Assembly (NCBI GenBank): GCA_036277635.1
Contig: DASUMP010000210.1
Coordinates: 1-6,769, forward strand
DNA from: DASUMP01 sp036277635
GTDB lineage: Bacteria > Actinomycetota > Acidimicrobiia > IMCC26256 > PALSA-610
Length of the DNA stretch: 6,769 nucleotides
Direction of reading: 5' to 3'
Part shown: positions 6,407 through 6,769 of the stretch, piece by piece
Layout: the number at the start of each line of letters is the position of its first letter
Numbering within the stretch: the stretch's first letter is position 1
Translations under genes and position numbers: made by a program
Notes under the pieces: model-generated
What the model saw: only the letters and a program-made list of their open reading frames with translations
Told to the model about the DNA's origin: nothing
Databases searched by the model: none

Positions 6407-6413
6407 GGGTATA
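6395..6413. promoter_or_regulatory. Putative CsoR operator upstream of csoR
   Basis: TATACCACCTAGGGGTATA is a 19-bp imperfect inverted repeat with TATACC/GGTATA arms seven bases apart. It overlaps the TAG stop of the preceding gene and a possible -10 element TATACT (6410-6415) about 28 bases before the csoR start. GC-rich centres with ATAC/GTAT arms are typical of CsoR sites. A second copy of the pattern at 6738-6756 supports it. Confidence 0.72.
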
Positions 6414-6443
6414 CTCGGCTCCTCTCCAGCCGAGGAGCTCGCC

Positions 6444-6725
6444 GTGGCCCGCGGATACACCGCCAGCAAGGACCAGTTGCTCGCCCGCCTCGCCCGCATC
6501 GAGGGCCAGGTGCGCGGCGTCGCCCGGATGGTCGAGAGCGACCGCTACTGCATCGACATCCTCACGCAGATCAACGCCGTGCGGGCCGCCCTCGACCAGG
6601 TGGCGTTGGGCGTCCTCGACGACCACGTCCGGCACTGCCTCGTCGGCCACGGCGGCGGACCCGTCGATCCCGAAGAGCAGCGCCAGGAGCTGATGGGCGC
6701 GGTCGGGCGCATGCTCTCCCGCTGA
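6444..6725 (+). CDS. csoR: CsoR-family metal-sensing transcriptional repressor
   Basis: This encodes a 93-residue all-helical repressor of the CsoR/RcnR (DUF156) family. These proteins form dimers or tetramers, bind operator DNA when metal-free, and release it on binding Cu(I) or a related effector. The family signature LLARLARIEGQVRGVARMV is at residues 12-30. Cys36 (YCIDILTQI), His61 and Cys65 (DDHVRHCL) form the C-H-C ligand set of copper-sensing CsoR, at the same numbering as I recall for the Mycobacterium tuberculosis protein. Tyr35 and an acidic residue near position 82 also match second-shell positions. The GTG start has GAGGAG (6432-6437) six bases upstream. The presence of His61 argues against the persulfide sensor CstR, which uses two Cys. 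It probably represses itself and the gene beyond the right edge through the two TATAC-N6-GGGGTATA sites. Confidence 0.92.
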   Translation: MARGYTASKDQLLARLARIEGQVRGVARMVESDRYCIDILTQINAVRAALDQVALGVLDDHVRHCLVGHGGGPVDPEEQRQELMGAVGRMLSR

Positions 6726-6728
6726 CGC

Positions 6729-6758
6729 TTGACCCGGTATACGGTAGGGGGGTATAGT
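6729..6758 (+). promoter_or_regulatory. Sigma-70-like promoter of the gene beyond the right edge
   Basis: TTGACC (6729-6734) and TATAGT (6753-6758) are separated by 18 bases, the best housekeeping-type promoter in the window. It begins four bases after the csoR stop and drives transcription rightward out of the window. The second putative CsoR site occupies the spacer and most of the -10, which predicts repression by blocking RNA polymerase. Confidence 0.7.
6738..6756. promoter_or_regulatory. Putative second CsoR operator
   Basis: TATACGGTAGGGGGGTATA is a 19-bp site with TATAC/GTATA arms. It shares the first five and last eight bases with the site upstream of csoR. It lies in the -35/-10 spacer and overlaps the -10 of the outward promoter. 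The controlled gene is outside the window; a copper exporter or copper chaperone would be the expected type (inference). Confidence 0.7.
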
Positions 6759-6769
6759 AGCCGGCACAC

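Overview
The window is very GC-rich, with strong G/C preference at third codon positions, GTG as well as ATG starts, and tightly packed genes. It also carries a CsoR-type repressor and a subtilase with a Trp-repeat tail. Together these suggest a high-GC Actinomycetota chromosome. A narrower placement is not possible from the sequence alone. No tRNA, rRNA, CRISPR array, insertion sequence or phage gene was seen.

Layout. The left edge (1-305) is the C-terminal half of orotate phosphoribosyltransferase (pyrE, + strand). Convergent to it are two minus-strand genes, probably one transcript: an OmpR-type regulator (611-1324) followed by a small lipoprotein (318-581). A divergent intergenic region (1325-1468) separates these from a plus-strand cluster: a single-domain CheY-like response regulator (1469-1936), a secreted subtilisin-like S8 protease (1933-3483, start overlapping the previous stop as ATGA), and a multi-pass membrane histidine kinase with a GAF-like region (3522-5450). 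Next is a zinc-ribbon DUF4328-type membrane protein (5522-6406), then a CsoR-family metal-sensing repressor (6444-6725). The right edge holds the promoter of a gene outside the window.

How the genes may work together. The middle of the window looks like a signalling module in which a canonical receiver, a secreted protease and a membrane kinase are co-expressed. The divergent DNA-binding regulator has lost the phosphoacceptor Asp and the conserved Lys of its receiver. The kinase probably phosphorylates the CheY-like protein, while the DNA-binding partner is controlled in some other way; this is inference. The protease ends in a ladder of 17 tryptophans spaced exactly five residues apart, encoded partly by a 60-bp tandem repeat. 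This is the most striking feature of the window.

The right end is a separate, probably copper-responsive, unit. CsoR has the Cys36/His61/Cys65 ligand set. Two 19-bp sites of the form TATAC-N6-GGGGTATA lie before csoR and inside the promoter at the right edge, so CsoR likely represses itself and an unseen downstream gene.
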